From the NCBI RefSeq assembly GCF_007678255.1, contig NZ_VEED01000005.1, forward strand, positions 1-64,000: a DNA stretch of 64,000 nucleotides, given 5' to 3'. Below are positions 1 through 8,389 of the stretch, piece by piece (the stretch's first letter is position 1; each line of letters begins with the position of its first letter). Origin of the DNA: Bacillus sp. X1(2014) (GTDB taxonomy: Bacteria > Bacillota > Bacilli > Bacillales_B > DSM-18226). The translations under genes were made by a program, and so were the position numbers. The notes under the pieces were generated by a model. It was not told the DNA's origin and ran no database searches. It saw only the letters and a program-made list of their open reading frames with translations.

Positions 1-72
1 GGTAGTTCAGTTGGTTAGAATGCCTGCCTGTCACGCAGGAGGTCGCGGGTTCGAGTCCCGTCCGGACCGCCA
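1..72 (+). tRNA. tRNA-Asp (GTC), 5' end cut by window edge
   Basis: The D arm, an anticodon loop reading GTC, the T arm with TTCGAGTCC, and the 3' acceptor strand ending in an encoded CCA at 70-72 are visible. The first few acceptor bases lie before base 1, so the gene is partial here. It is the first of eight closely packed tRNA genes that end at one terminator. Confidence 0.95.
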
Positions 73-117
73 TTTTTATCCCAGTAGGTAACCTACTGTT
101 TTTTATATATTTTTTTT

Positions 118-190
118 GGCTCAGTAGCTCAGTCGGTAGAGCAAAGGACTGAAAATCCTTGTGTCGGCGGTTCGATTCCGTCCTGAGCCA
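118..190 (+). tRNA. tRNA-Phe (GAA)
   Basis: The seven-base acceptor GGCTCAG pairs with CTGAGCC, the anticodon is GAA, and the T loop is TTCGATT. No CCA is encoded after the discriminator A, so the end must be added after transcription. Confidence 0.95.
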
Positions 191-204
191 CTTTTTATTT
201 ATAT

Positions 205-289
205 GGAGGGGTAGCGAAGTGGCTAAACGCGGCGGACTGTAAATCCGCTCCCTCAGGGTTCGGCGGTTCGAATCCGTCCCCCTCCACCA
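205..289 (+). tRNA. tRNA-Tyr (GTA)
   Basis: This 85-nt tRNA has a long variable arm (class II). Acceptor GGAGGGG pairs with CCCCTCC, the anticodon is GTA, and CCA is encoded. Confidence 0.95.
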
Positions 290-293
290 TTAT

Positions 294-370
294 GGCGGTT
301 GTGGCGAAGTGGTTAACGCATCGGATTGTGGTTCCGACATTCGTGGGTTCGATTCCCATCAGCCGCCCCA
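294..370 (+). tRNA. tRNA-His (GTG)
   Basis: Anticodon GTG. The extra G at position -1 (294) faces discriminator C (367), as is typical of histidine tRNA. CCA is encoded. Confidence 0.95.
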
Positions 371-386
371 TTAATTTTACTAGTTA

Positions 387-460
387 GGCAGCATAGCCAA
401 GTGGTAAGGCCGAGGTCTGCAAAACCTCTATCCCCGGTTCAAATCCGGGTGTTGCCTCCA
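387..460 (+). tRNA. tRNA-Cys (GCA)
   Basis: Acceptor GGCAGCA pairs with TGTTGCC, the anticodon is GCA, and CCA is encoded at 458-460. Confidence 0.95.
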
Positions 461-471
461 AATTTTAAAAT

Positions 472-545
472 GCGGGTGTAGTTTAGTGGTAAAACCTCAG
501 CCTTCCAAGCTGATGTTGTGAGTTCGATTCTCATCACCCGCTCCA
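472..545 (+). tRNA. tRNA-Gly (TCC)
   Basis: Acceptor GCGGGTG pairs with CACCCGC, the anticodon is TCC, and CCA is encoded at 543-545. Confidence 0.95.
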
Positions 546-549
546 AATT

Positions 550-623
<74 letters not shown>

Positions 624-637
624 CTATATTTGTTTAT

Positions 638-712
638 TCCGCAGTAGCTCAGTGGTAGAGCTATCGGCTGTTAACCGATCGGTCGTAGGTTCGAGTCCTA
701 CCTGCGGAGCCA
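638..712 (+). tRNA. tRNA-Asn (GTT)
   Basis: Acceptor TCCGCAG pairs with CTGCGGA, the anticodon is GTT, and CCA is encoded at 710-712. This is the last tRNA of the cluster. Confidence 0.95.
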
Positions 713-744
713 TTTTTTTAAACTAATCGATATTCATTTTATAA

Positions 745-789
745 CAACCACCTTTAAAAAAGTAACCATTTTTTGAAGGTGGTTTTTTT
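745..789 (+). terminator. Terminator of the tRNA cluster
   Basis: ACCACCTT and AAGGTGGT form a stem with an A/T-rich loop, followed by a run of seven T. It lies 33 bases after tRNA-Asn. Confidence 0.85.
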
Positions 790-1159
790 GTGTTTTGATC
801 TGTTATAACAGAATGTTGATTTCACTGTGTTTGAAAAAGAAACGGTAAAATTCCGTTTAAATTGGGAAATACCCATATTTCCTTTATAATAAAGGAAGTT
901 TTTCCGTTTATATCATCCAAATCTCTGGATTTCGTCTTATTTAGAGCAGTTAATCGGAATATCTCCGCTTATATCCGCTTCTTAAGCTTCCTCGATATAC
1001 ATTAGCCGGAAATTCTTCGTCTATGAGTTCTCAAACCTACACGAAAATCAACAATGAATAATAACAAGAGCCTTGTGTTTAAACGGGCTCTTGGTGACGG
1101 TTCGATTTGCACTAGGAACCATTAGATGGCATCAAAATAATAGATATTTAGGTTCATAT
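790..1159. other. Gene-free stretch with degenerate CGGA...TTCCG repeats
   Basis: No convincing gene. Between about 840 and 1030 a motif of the form CGGA-A/T-rich-TTCCG-(c/t)TTATTT recurs at about 843, 893, 955 and 1007 with many changes. The same motif recurs at 49710-49905. Confidence 0.5.
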
Positions 1160-1190
1160 AAAAAAAAGCCAGCATATAAGCTGACTTTTT
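1160..1190 (-). terminator. Terminator after the TauE/SafE gene
   Basis: Read on the minus strand, AGTCAGC and GCTGGCT form a 7-bp stem (one G-T pair) followed by eight T. It starts just past the stop codon at 1200. Confidence 0.75.
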
Positions 1191-1199
1191 CAAACAAAA

Positions 1200-1964
1200 T
1201 TAGATTAACTTCAGTCCACTTACAAAGATTAGTACAGCAACAACGGTCCGCAGCGGTCTCGTTGGAACCTTTGCAGAAATGCTGCTGCCAATCAATACTC
1301 CAGGAATGGAGCCCATAAGTAAATTTCCCACAAGCATATAGTTAACATTTCCATAACCGATATGAAGCATCCCTGCTACTGTAACCAAAAGAAACGCGTG
1401 AGTAATATCCGTACCGACCATCTCTGATGTCTTCATTCGATAAAGATAGATCATTGCCACAGCGAATAAAGAACCTGACCCTAAAGAAGTGAGTCCAACG
1501 ATAAATCCAAAAATGCACCCAATTAAAATAGTTAGCATCTTTTTTTCACTCAAAGGTTTTAATTGCCAACGATTTGGTCTTAATTTTTTCTCTACAAACG
1601 TTCTAATAATGATAGCTAGTGAAACAAAGATCAGGATATAACCGAGGGAATGCCTAATAATCTGTTCTTGATTGTGGTAATACGATTCAAAATAATGAAG
1701 GGAACCAATTGCAATGACTGCACTTGGGATACTTCCCATTGCTAAATATTTAACCATCTGAACATTAACTGTTTTTTGTCGCCAATGTTGTACAAGTCCG
1801 AACAGTTTCGTGATTGAATTATAAACAAGGTCTGTACCTACAGCAATTGAAGGATTAACCCCAATTAAAATTAATACCGGGGTTAAGAGTGCTGCTCCGC
1901 CGACTCCAGTCAGCCCTACCAAAAAACCTACAAGTAAACCCATCAATGTAATCCCTATACTCAT
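1200..1964 (-). CDS. TauE/SafE family permease
   Basis: This 254-residue protein is almost all hydrophobic, with about eight membrane segments in two halves. It carries the glycine-rich LTGVGGAALLTP-type motif near residue 18 and a matching LTSLGSGSLFAV motif in the second half. That internal repeat is characteristic of TauE/SafE (DUF81) transporters, which export small sulfur-containing or organic anions such as sulfite or sulfoacetate. The substrate cannot be read from the sequence. It starts at ATG 1964 after a weak AGGGCG site. It stands alone, with its own terminator, so there is no operon context to suggest a role. Confidence 0.85.
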   Translation of the reverse strand: MSIGITLMGLLVGFLVGLTGVGGAALLTPVLILIGVNPSIAVGTDLVYNSITKLFGLVQHWRQKTVNVQMVKYLAMGSIPSAVIAIGSLHYFESYYHNQEQIIRHSLGYILIFVSLAIIIRTFVEKKLRPNRWQLKPLSEKKMLTILIGCIFGFIVGLTSLGSGSLFAVAMIYLYRMKTSEMVGTDITHAFLLVTVAGMLHIGYGNVNYMLVGNLLMGSIPGVLIGSSISAKVPTRPLRTVVAVLIFVSGLKLI

Positions 1965-2104
1965 ATCGCACGCCCTAACAATTCCTAGTATTTATATAGG
2001 ATTATATACATTTATACGTATCTTGTAAATAACAAACTATTATTAGATTCAGATAATTCGAGGATTACTTTTTAGACCAATAACTAGGTGATTGAATACA
2101 AACA

Positions 2105-2136
2105 AAAAACCATGCTGTTGAATCAGCATAGTTTTA
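2105..2136 (-). terminator. Terminator after the small membrane protein gene
   Basis: On the minus strand CTATGCTG and CAGCATGG form a stem with a six-base loop, flanked by T-rich sequence. Confidence 0.7.
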
Positions 2137-2188
2137 ATAGTTTTGTATATTCCATGATAAATCCATGGGGGAGATTATTTAACACTTC

Positions 2189-2452
2189 TTATGAGAAGCC
2201 TCCGCCCATGATTAGAGCCACTCCTAATAAAATGACTAAGAGTAAGACAATATATCCGATGATACTAATAATCGTGATAATCCAACCGAGCACTTTTCGA
2301 TTTGTTTTAATTAAGTAAATCCCTAACGCAATCGCACCAAAAAAGAATCCGAGAATTCCCCAAAGGACGGGGCTTTTCCCATGCTTACGAGAATCAATAA
2401 TTAAATAAATGGTGATGACTATGTTTAAAAGCAATCCAAATGAACCTTCCAA
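2189..2452 (-). CDS. Small membrane protein of unknown function
   Basis: This 87-residue protein has three hydrophobic stretches (roughly 5-20, 28-48 and 55-80) and ends in a glycine-rich tail. The first two segments flank a basic SRKHGKS turn. The start is TTG at 2452, chosen because AAGGAG sits eight bases upstream. A terminator follows. The pattern resembles the short PLDc_N or DUF-type membrane proteins common in Bacillaceae, but I do not recognise the family. Function unknown. Confidence 0.65.
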   Translation of the reverse strand: MEGSFGLLLNIVITIYLIIDSRKHGKSPVLWGILGFFFGAIALGIYLIKTNRKVLGWIITIISIIGYIVLLLVILLGVALIMGGGFS

Positions 2453-2628
2453 AATACACGCTCCTTACTATGTTCAATATTTTACACTAAGAATAAATTA
2501 TAACAGAAAAATTTAACTAGATTGGATTTTTTTATAAATGGAATAAGCCCAAAAGGTGGGTGTTTGTGTTCGGGAAGAGGACCATAGAAGAGTTCTCAAA
2601 GGTTGCACAAGAGAACCCTCCCTGTGGC

Positions 2629-3633
2629 TTAACGCATCGATGCTAAGATTTCTTGCATTTTTTGTGTTACGAGTGGGTAAAAATTATTTTTGGCATCTGT
2701 GGTGGAATTGCCACCGAAGAATCCAGTACCTGGACAGGTTTTAACTGGATGTCCCTCACTGTGATCTAACACGCGTTCTCCGGAATTAATATCCCACCAA
2801 TGATGGTAGGTGATTGTGTCAACAGAAGGGGTTAATCCATATTTCAACATAAGTAGTGCCGCAACCGTAACAACTGTTTCTTGTTGTTCAGCTGTCATAT
2901 GTTCTGCATCAAAGTTTCCAACGTTTTCAATGGCGATCGCATCTGCTTCAATTGTGTGCATTGCTTCTTTATTTAGTAATCCAAAGGAACCTTCGGGCGC
3001 TTTGTTAAAAGATCTGCCTACTACCACAGTGCCATCCGGAAAGGTGGTTAATTGTTGACTGATCTCACTCCATTTCATCCCCGAAATATGATACTCCTCC
3101 ATCCCCTTCATCAATGCGAAATGGTTCGATCCATTGAATTGTTTGTAAGAGGGTTGATAGGTATGATGTTGCTGAATTTTGCCCACTTTTCTAGTGAATT
3201 TGTGGTTAAATATCCAATCTTTAAATTCCTCTCGGTTCATCCGAATGAACTTTCCATCCATGGTCAGTTGCTTAGGAGGAATTTTTAATTTTTGCCCGAC
3301 ATAAATCTGATCGGAGGAGAGTCCATTCGTAGTAGCTATCAAAGAAACGGATGAATTAAAGGCTTGTGAGAGTTTCCAAAGTGTATCGCCAGCAACTACT
3401 TCATACATAATCGGAACCCTTAGTTTTTGACCAACAAGGATTAAATCCGATTGTAAACCGTTGATTAGTTTTAGGTCTGAGGCAGTCGTCCCATAGGTTT
3501 TAGCAATTTTCCATAAATAATCGCCCGGCTTCACTTCATATAGATTTCGTGGATTATTAGCTGCAAGGGCCGAAGATAAATTAATTTGCAGAAGGAAGAA
3601 CAAACTAAAGAGAAGTACAGATAGTTTTTTCAT
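2629..3633 (-). CDS. Secreted LysM N-acetylmuramoyl-L-alanine amidase
   Basis: Predicted peptidoglycan hydrolase of 334 residues that cuts between muramic acid and the stem peptide outside the cell. A signal peptide covers residues 1-24. Two LysM cell-wall-binding repeats follow at about 32-74 and 77-119. A C-terminal amidase_2-type domain covers about 150-330. Likely zinc ligands and catalytic residues are His156/157, the acidic AIEN segment near 236, His277/278 and the KTCPG motif at 299-302. The start ATG is preceded by AAAGGA. No phage structural genes lie nearby, so it is more likely a cell-wall turnover or spore-related autolysin than an endolysin. Confidence 0.85.
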   Translation of the reverse strand: MKKLSVLLFSLFFLLQINLSSALAANNPRNLYEVKPGDYLWKIAKTYGTTASDLKLINGLQSDLILVGQKLRVPIMYEVVAGDTLWKLSQAFNSSVSLIATTNGLSSDQIYVGQKLKIPPKQLTMDGKFIRMNREEFKDWIFNHKFTRKVGKIQQHHTYQPSYKQFNGSNHFALMKGMEEYHISGMKWSEISQQLTTFPDGTVVVGRSFNKAPEGSFGLLNKEAMHTIEADAIAIENVGNFDAEHMTAEQQETVVTVAALLMLKYGLTPSVDTITYHHWWDINSGERVLDHSEGHPVKTCPGTGFFGGNSTTDAKNNFYPLVTQKMQEILASMR

Positions 3634-3727
3634 GGATGAATTCCTTTCATGATGTGGTCAAGAGTTACCTTAATAGTGTGTAAAACCCCAATTAATTTAT
3701 GCAATGTAAGAACTTACTGTATGTAAC

Positions 3728-3761
3728 AAAAAAACAGACCAGTTCAGTTCTGTCTGTTTTT
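3728..3761 (-). terminator. Terminator overlapping the end of the broken membrane gene
   Basis: AAAACAGAC and GTCTGTTTT form a 9-bp stem. On the minus strand it ends in a run of T and includes the stop codon at 3744. Confidence 0.75.
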
Positions 3762-4228
3762 AGTGGGTATGGGGGTTATCTGTAGATTGCGAGAAATAAA
3801 TTGCTGATAGATGTAGCTAACAAGTGCAAAAGAAGTGGAGATGAAAAAAATGTGTTTTGGCTTAAAATTTACTAATTTGTATATCTTTAATTTTTGAGCC
3901 AACCAAGTGAAAGGAAAGGATAGGAAGGAATCCATCACTACATTAACCAAAGCAAAGAGGCCAAATTTTCCGAATGTCTTACGAAAATCCAAATCGTTCC
4001 AACAAAGAATGGTCCTAATATAAAGCTAAGGTCATTGAATGCTTTAGTTTTGAGCCCGCCTTTTGTAGTCCACCATTTAAATGGGACCGATAAAATGGTT
4101 ACGATTAGTACTAAAAATGAAGCAAATGTTGCCACTGGCGTAAACTTTTTAAACTCATCTTTCGGTATAAAAGGAACGGTTAACCAGGGAATCAAGAAAA
4201 GCCCTAGTCTAAGAATCGTAGCCAACAT
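3744..4228 (-). pseudogene. Frameshifted integral membrane protein (CBO0543-like)
   Basis: Two overlapping minus-strand frames together make one membrane protein of about 160 residues. The first frame (start 4228) runs through four hydrophobic segments to GTIWIFV, then turns into a short tail ending at 3938. The second frame picks up at about 3985 as FRKTFGKFGLFALVNVV and continues through two more segments to 3744. Adding one T in the TTTT run near 3983 would restore a continuous reading frame. The joined protein looks like the small multi-pass family also seen at 63461-63937. It is either a recent pseudogene or a sequencing error in a homopolymer. Confidence 0.65.
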
Positions 4229-4564
4229 TTGTTATCACCCTACCTGTTTTTTTATATGTTGCTTATTAAAGGAAGTTGTATACACTTTTTCTTCATAAAA
4301 ATGGTTATTCATCTATGAAGGAATTTTGTAGAATAGTGGAATATTTCCTGCGAAATTTTCAAGCGAGGTTCGACACGCTTCATGCAAGTTTGGCTTAGGA
4401 AATTCATTTAATTCAAGACTTGTGCCTGTTTCAATCAAACGTTTGATGAGTATAGCATATTAGTTATTTAGTCGAATGAGTGTAAGTTTGGTGTAAGGAC
4501 AAACCCAAAAAGATTTGTCCTTAGTAAGACGACCGACACTAAGTAAAATTTCAAAGACAGGAAG
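4229..4564. other. Intergenic region with two inverted repeats
   Basis: No gene seen. It holds a perfect 14-bp palindrome ATCAAACGTTTGAT at 4434-4447, possibly an operator. It also holds a 10-bp-arm inverted repeat (TAAGGACAAA / TTTGTCCTTA) at 4494-4523, just beyond the end of the sigma-factor gene. The repeat lacks a T tract, so its role as a terminator is doubtful. Confidence 0.45.
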
Positions 4565-5062
4565 TTAATGACTGGTCTCGCTAATCCTAATTAACTTTTT
4601 CACTTTTTCCCGAGCCCCGCTGCGCCAACTTTTCACTGCTGATTGGGATACTTTTTCTAGTTCGGCGATTTCTTTGATCGATAGTTGATCACAGACGGTG
4701 TACAGGAGCCATTTCTTTTGGTTCGGTGTCAGCATTTCACAGTAGGATAGCAGGATTTCTTTCTGTAATGGATCATCAGAATAGGAATCTTCTACTAGCT
4801 CCCAGAATTGCTCATCTAGTTGCGCATTTCGTTCATGATCCTGGTGTGATTTTTTCAATTCCATGAGGAGGCAGCCTTTGATGTAGGTGTAGGCATAGTT
4901 GGTGAAGTTTCCTTTGTTAGGGTCGAAGCGTTGGCTTGCTTCCCAAAGGGCAATGAGACTGTGTTGATAGAATTCGTCATGGTTTTTGTAAAGGTGGAGC
5001 GAGTTCATGATTTTGTGGAGCATGGGTTCGTACTGGTCGACTAATTGTTCAAAGCTTTCCAA
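4565..5062 (-). CDS. Small sigma-70 family RNA polymerase sigma factor
   Basis: This 165-residue protein has a region 2-like segment at about residues 5-65, with the FTNYAYTYIKG core that would bind core polymerase and the -10 element. A region 4 helix-turn-helix at about 105-155 (SIKEIAELEKVSQSAVKSWRSGAREK) would bind the -35 element. It lacks regions 1 and 3, so it is an ECF-like or YvrI/phage-type small sigma factor. The start is TTG 5062, supported by AAAGGA seven bases upstream. No anti-sigma gene is adjacent. A perfect palindrome sits just upstream and may control it. The target regulon is unknown. Confidence 0.8.
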   Translation of the reverse strand: MESFEQLVDQYEPMLHKIMNSLHLYKNHDEFYQHSLIALWEASQRFDPNKGNFTNYAYTYIKGCLLMELKKSHQDHERNAQLDEQFWELVEDSYSDDPLQKEILLSYCEMLTPNQKKWLLYTVCDQLSIKEIAELEKVSQSAVKSWRSGAREKVKKLIRISETSH

Positions 5063-5078
5063 GGGAGAGTCCTTTCAG

Positions 5079-5090
5079 AAAGCGCGCTTT
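5079..5090. promoter_or_regulatory. Perfect 12-bp palindrome upstream of the sigma-factor gene
   Basis: AAAGCGCGCTTT lies directly upstream of the ribosome binding site of the gene starting at 5062. It could be an operator; no matching regulator is identified. Confidence 0.4.
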
Positions 5091-5313
5091 TCGTGTATTC
5101 CCGGGTATCTCTACCATAACGGGAAAGCTTGATTGTATCGAACGGAGGTTTTTCACATTTGGAGCGGTTTTTAGGCTAATAGAGGCTATTTTGGTTAGCA
5201 AATTTCATTTTTGGAGCCATTTTTTGTTGTTTCAGTGAGTTTTGGGGTGAATTGCAAAAAGATTAAAATTAGTAGTTTCGCCGAAGATTAGAGACAAAAT
5301 TCCTAGATAATTA

Positions 5314-5341
5314 TTGATGGTATTTTTAATTGGTATATAAT
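5314..5341 (+). promoter_or_regulatory. Sigma-A-type promoter for the lipoprotein gene
   Basis: TTGATG at 5314-5319 and TATAAT at 5336-5341 are separated by 16 bases. The start codon follows 52 bases later. Confidence 0.65.
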
Positions 5342-5393
5342 AGAAATGGTAAAAATTATTCATAAATAGTAAAAAAACGGGGGCAAAAATACT

Positions 5394-6224
5394 ATGAAAA
5401 AGGTACTAGCTGCATCGTTAGGGTTAATCTTTCTACTTGGAGGGTGCAGTTCGAAAACAGATGAAGTATATCAAAACTCGATACAAAACGGTCTAGATGC
5501 TATCGCAGAAGATAACTTTAATAAAGCTGAAGGTCTTTTCGAGGTAGCTTTAGATACGAAAAAGGATGATGTGAGGGCAAATGCATACGTTAACCAGGTA
5601 CAATTGATATTAAAGGCAGATGATTTAGCCAAACAAAATAAAATCGAGGCTGCTATTCAATCACTTGATCAATCAACTAAAGTTAAAGAAGGCTCAAAAG
5701 TAATCTCTTCTAAATCAAAAGACATTAAAGTAAAATTAACAACTTTACAAGAAAAGCAAAAGAATTATAATACCCGTTTATCTGATGCAAAAAAACTAAA
5801 TGAATCAGGGGACTACCAAAAATCGAATGAAAAACTAGATGCTTTGCTTAAAGAAGATTTGACTCAGTTTACAGCCCTTAAAGATGAAGCTGTAAGAATA
5901 AAAGATTCTAATGGTGAAGCAATTAAAAAGGCAGAGATAGCCCAAGCAAAAAAAGAGGCCGAAGCTAAAGCTGCGGCAGCTGAACCAGCCATTAATGGGA
6001 TTACAGCAAAAGAAGCTATTAAGCTGTCAAAAAGGTTACCAAGCTACTCTGATTTAGTCGCGAATGGTGATAGATTCGATGCACCAGAAATATACGACGG
6101 TGTTTGGGTGATAAATATAGGTAGACCGAACGGATTAGCGGAAGGTTCGATTATTGTAGATAAAGATAGAACTGTTTCATTCATGTATCCTAACGGTGAT
6201 GTGGATGAAGTGACACCCTATTAA
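5394..6224 (+). CDS. Secreted lipoprotein with TPR/coiled-coil region
   Basis: This 276-residue protein has an N-terminal lipoprotein signal with lipobox LLGGC (Cys18), so it should be anchored to the outer face of the membrane. Residues about 25-190 are helical and charged, with repeated alternation of A, L and K resembling tetratricopeptide or coiled-coil repeats. An Ala/Lys/Glu-rich hinge lies at 178-195. The C-terminal 70 residues form a separate small domain ending in a beta-rich YPNGDVDEVTPY-type tail. The start ATG follows a GGGG-containing site. It has its own promoter and terminator. No enzyme motif is seen and the role is unknown. Confidence 0.75.
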   Translation: MKKVLAASLGLIFLLGGCSSKTDEVYQNSIQNGLDAIAEDNFNKAEGLFEVALDTKKDDVRANAYVNQVQLILKADDLAKQNKIEAAIQSLDQSTKVKEGSKVISSKSKDIKVKLTTLQEKQKNYNTRLSDAKKLNESGDYQKSNEKLDALLKEDLTQFTALKDEAVRIKDSNGEAIKKAEIAQAKKEAEAKAAAAEPAINGITAKEAIKLSKRLPSYSDLVANGDRFDAPEIYDGVWVINIGRPNGLAEGSIIVDKDRTVSFMYPNGDVDEVTPY

Positions 6225-6240
6225 ATTCATAATTTAGGTT

Positions 6241-6281
6241 AAAAAAGGCGTTCCTACACTAATAGGAATCGCCTTTTTTTG
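6241..6281 (+). terminator. Terminator between convergent lipoprotein and hydrolase genes
   Basis: AAAAGGCGTTCCTA pairs imperfectly with TAGGAATCGCCTTTT and is followed by T residues. The matching A run on the left lets it work in both directions. Confidence 0.8.
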
Positions 6282-6291
6282 AAATGTTTTT

Positions 6292-7104
6292 TTAAAATAG
6301 GGCTTCGGTTAACCATTTGTGAAGTGTGAGTGCGATTTCGTTACGTTTATCGGTATAGTTATGGTCTGTTTCAAAAACTTCACATTGAAGATGTTTCGCG
6401 CCATCTTTTTCAAGGATATTCATGAGCGGGTCATGAAAATATGATTTTGGTAGTTCCTCATCAAAAACAGCCGCAGTTAAGAGAACCTTTCGATCCTTTA
6501 GTAGAGGGGAGAGTAAAAAGGTATTCCATTCATGTTGATGGAAACGGACCTCTTCCATAATCGATTCAACAGAACCACCATTTAGGAAAAAGATACCTTG
6601 CCGTAAAACTTCCGTTATTTGAGCCTCGAAGGAAGGGTCTTGCTCGAGCATTTGTACAAATAAACTAAAGTTGGCTCCTGAAAGGGAAGCAACAGCTTTA
6701 ATCGATGGCTCTAAAGAGGCTGCCTTTAGTGCTAAAAAGCCGCCGAAACTGTGTCCCACTAGCGCAATTCGCTCGACATCAATCCTATTTTCCTTGGCAA
6801 TTTCCTTTTGTTTGATATACTGAAGCGCTGCACGAACATCTTCTAACGAATGGGTAAAAGAAAAGCTGCCTTGACTTCCCCAGGCGCCGCGATAATTAAT
6901 AACCAAGACATTCCAGCCTTGCTGTTGAAGCTCGGAAGCCGTATCAAGATTCATCATAACCCCAGGAAAACCATGCAATAGTACGACTGTGGCATGCGGT
7001 CCTATCCCTTCCGCAATATACATTCGTCCAATGATAAGATCTTCTCCACTTGGAATTTTCAACAGATTTAGCATGCTTGGATTTTCTTTTCTTATCAATT
7101 CCAT
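6292..7104 (-). CDS. Alpha/beta hydrolase
   Basis: This 270-residue cytoplasmic protein has the alpha/beta-hydrolase fold. The oxyanion motif HGFPG lies at 44-48, the nucleophile elbow GHSFGG puts Ser at about 119, and the late ETDHNY segment (near 247) supplies the probable catalytic His. It likely hydrolyses an ester, amide or lipid-type substrate, but nothing in the sequence fixes which. The ATG at 7104 has GAGGG immediately before it, which is too close for a normal ribosome binding site. The Met at residue 11 is an alternative start. It converges with the lipoprotein gene across a shared terminator. Confidence 0.8.
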   Translation of the reverse strand: MELIRKENPSMLNLLKIPSGEDLIIGRMYIAEGIGPHATVVLLHGFPGVMMNLDTASELQQQGWNVLVINYRGAWGSQGSFSFTHSLEDVRAALQYIKQKEIAKENRIDVERIALVGHSFGGFLALKAASLEPSIKAVASLSGANFSLFVQMLEQDPSFEAQITEVLRQGIFFLNGGSVESIMEEVRFHQHEWNTFLLSPLLKDRKVLLTAAVFDEELPKSYFHDPLMNILEKDGAKHLQCEVFETDHNYTDKRNEIALTLHKWLTEALF

Positions 7105-7332
7105 CCCTCAGTCTATAGGAAATTTTAAAAACTATGTATATTCTAAACTATTATGAACAATATCGCGAACGAATCTGACAACATCCTGTTATTGGGGACC
7201 TCGCGCCGCTTTTCGAGAATTATCGGCCAGTTATAAAATATATCGGCCACTTTCACCAATTTATCCGCCGCTTGCCTTTCTCCCCATTTTAAGCCCATGG
7301 CCAAATTTTCCTCCTTTGTCAGTATCTATTGT
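7105..7332. repeat. Intergenic region with a degenerate 20-bp tandem repeat
   Basis: Four degenerate units of 20-21 bp run from about 7201 to 7283. Each begins with TATCGGCC-like sequence (TCGCGCCG, TATCGGCC, TATCGGCC, TATCCGCC), followed by an A/T-rich half. No gene is visible here. Confidence 0.55.
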
Positions 7333-7361
7333 TTGACGAATGTCTTATATTAATATATTAT
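7333..7361 (+). promoter_or_regulatory. Sigma-A promoter of azoR
   Basis: TTGACG at 7333-7338 and TATTAT at 7356-7361 are separated by exactly 17 bases. The azoR start codon lies 49 bases downstream. Confidence 0.75.
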
Positions 7362-7410
7362 GAGTTCGAGATAATAAAACTAAAGATATCGCAAAAGGAG
7401 ATTTTAATAG

Positions 7411-8043
7411 ATGAACATATTAGTAGTAAAAGCAAACAATCGTCCAGCCTCTGAAGCTGTTTCTAGTAAAATGTATGAAACTTTCATGGAGAACTTAGAA
7501 GGCGTAAATGTAACAACTTACGATGTATTTGCAGAGGATATGCCTTACTTTGGTCAAGATTTATTCAATGCGTTTGGTAAATTACAATCAGGCGAAGAGA
7601 TGACAGATGTTGAACAACGTATTTTAGCAGCTAAACAAAAAGCAATGGATGCTTTATCTGCTGCAGATGTAGTCGTATTTGCGTTCCCGCTTTGGAACTT
7701 AACCATCCCTGCTAAATTACAAACGTTTATCGATTATGTATACGCAGCTGGTTTCACATTCAAATATAGCGAAACTGGTCAATTAATCAGCTTAATGACA
7801 GACAAGAAAGCTGTTATCCTTAGTGCACGCGGCGGCATCTACTCTTCACCTGAAGCTGCACCTATGGAAATGGCTGCTACTTACATTAAAAATGTTGTTG
7901 GCGGCGTGTTCGGAATGCAAATCGTCGATGAAGTAATTATCGAAGGTCATAATGCTGCTCCAGACAAGGCAGAGACGATTATTGCCGAAGGTCTTGCAAA
8001 AGTTGCAGAGGTTGCAAAGAATTTTTCAGCAGTAAAAGCCTAA
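7411..8043 (+). CDS. azoR: FMN-dependent NADH-azoreductase
   Basis: This 210-residue flavodoxin-fold quinone/azo reductase would use NADH to reduce quinones and azo compounds in the cytoplasm. The N-terminal beta strand MNILVVKANNRP leads into the FMN phosphate loop. The FAFPLWNLTIPAKLQTFIDYV motif near residues 90-110 (written here as a family hallmark) is typical of AzoR, as is the SARGGIYS loop near 138-145. The length matches the family. AAAGGAG precedes the ATG. It is a single gene with its own promoter and terminator. Bacillus homologues are often induced by thiol or quinone stress; no operator could be assigned here. Confidence 0.9.
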   Translation: MNILVVKANNRPASEAVSSKMYETFMENLEGVNVTTYDVFAEDMPYFGQDLFNAFGKLQSGEEMTDVEQRILAAKQKAMDALSAADVVVFAFPLWNLTIPAKLQTFIDYVYAAGFTFKYSETGQLISLMTDKKAVILSARGGIYSSPEAAPMEMAATYIKNVVGGVFGMQIVDEVIIEGHNAAPDKAETIIAEGLAKVAEVAKNFSAVKA

Positions 8044-8068
8044 GTCGAAAAAATAGATTATAATTTTT

Positions 8069-8099
8069 GCTCTTTCCATTTTATCGGAAAGAGCTTTTT
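8069..8099 (+). terminator. azoR terminator
   Basis: GCTCTTTCC and GGAAAGAGC form a 9-bp stem followed by five T. Confidence 0.9.
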
Positions 8100-8389
8100 G
8101 CAGTTAAGGTGCAAAAAAATAAGGCTAGTGCCAAAAGATTTGGCATATTGTTTCCAAAAAAGGTTAGCAAAATAGCGTTTTTAATTTTGGTACAGAAATT
8201 GCAAGTTTATAAGTTGAAAATAGTGATAAGCAAATTCGTACATTTTTTAGGGGATGAAAGGAGTGAATGCGGAACAAGAAAAAATAACAGAGGAAGCAAC
8301 TTTTCTAGAAGGATTTTAACAAGTAAGAGAGAATAATCAATCTATTGTGTATAGGGCTAAAAAAATAGTCTAAAGCTCATTCTTAACGG
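8100..8389. other. Intergenic stretch with a possible decayed small reading frame
   Basis: From ATG 8254 one frame runs 39 sense codons to TAA 8371 but is broken by an in-frame TAA at 8317. Its start overlaps AGGGG and its codons look gene-like (rich in E, Q and K). It may be a decayed small gene or chance. Nothing else is recognised. Confidence 0.25.

Noticed and set aside
1073..1318. Plus-strand frame of 81 codons
   Set aside because: It overlaps the terminator and the end of the TauE/SafE gene and has no ribosome binding site or family match.
2629..3633. Prophage endolysin
   Set aside because: The amidase has a signal peptide and LysM repeats, and no phage genes are near.
8067..8336. Plus-strand frame of 89 codons after azoR
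   Set aside because: It begins inside the azoR terminator and has no ribosome binding site; its residue content is not protein-like.
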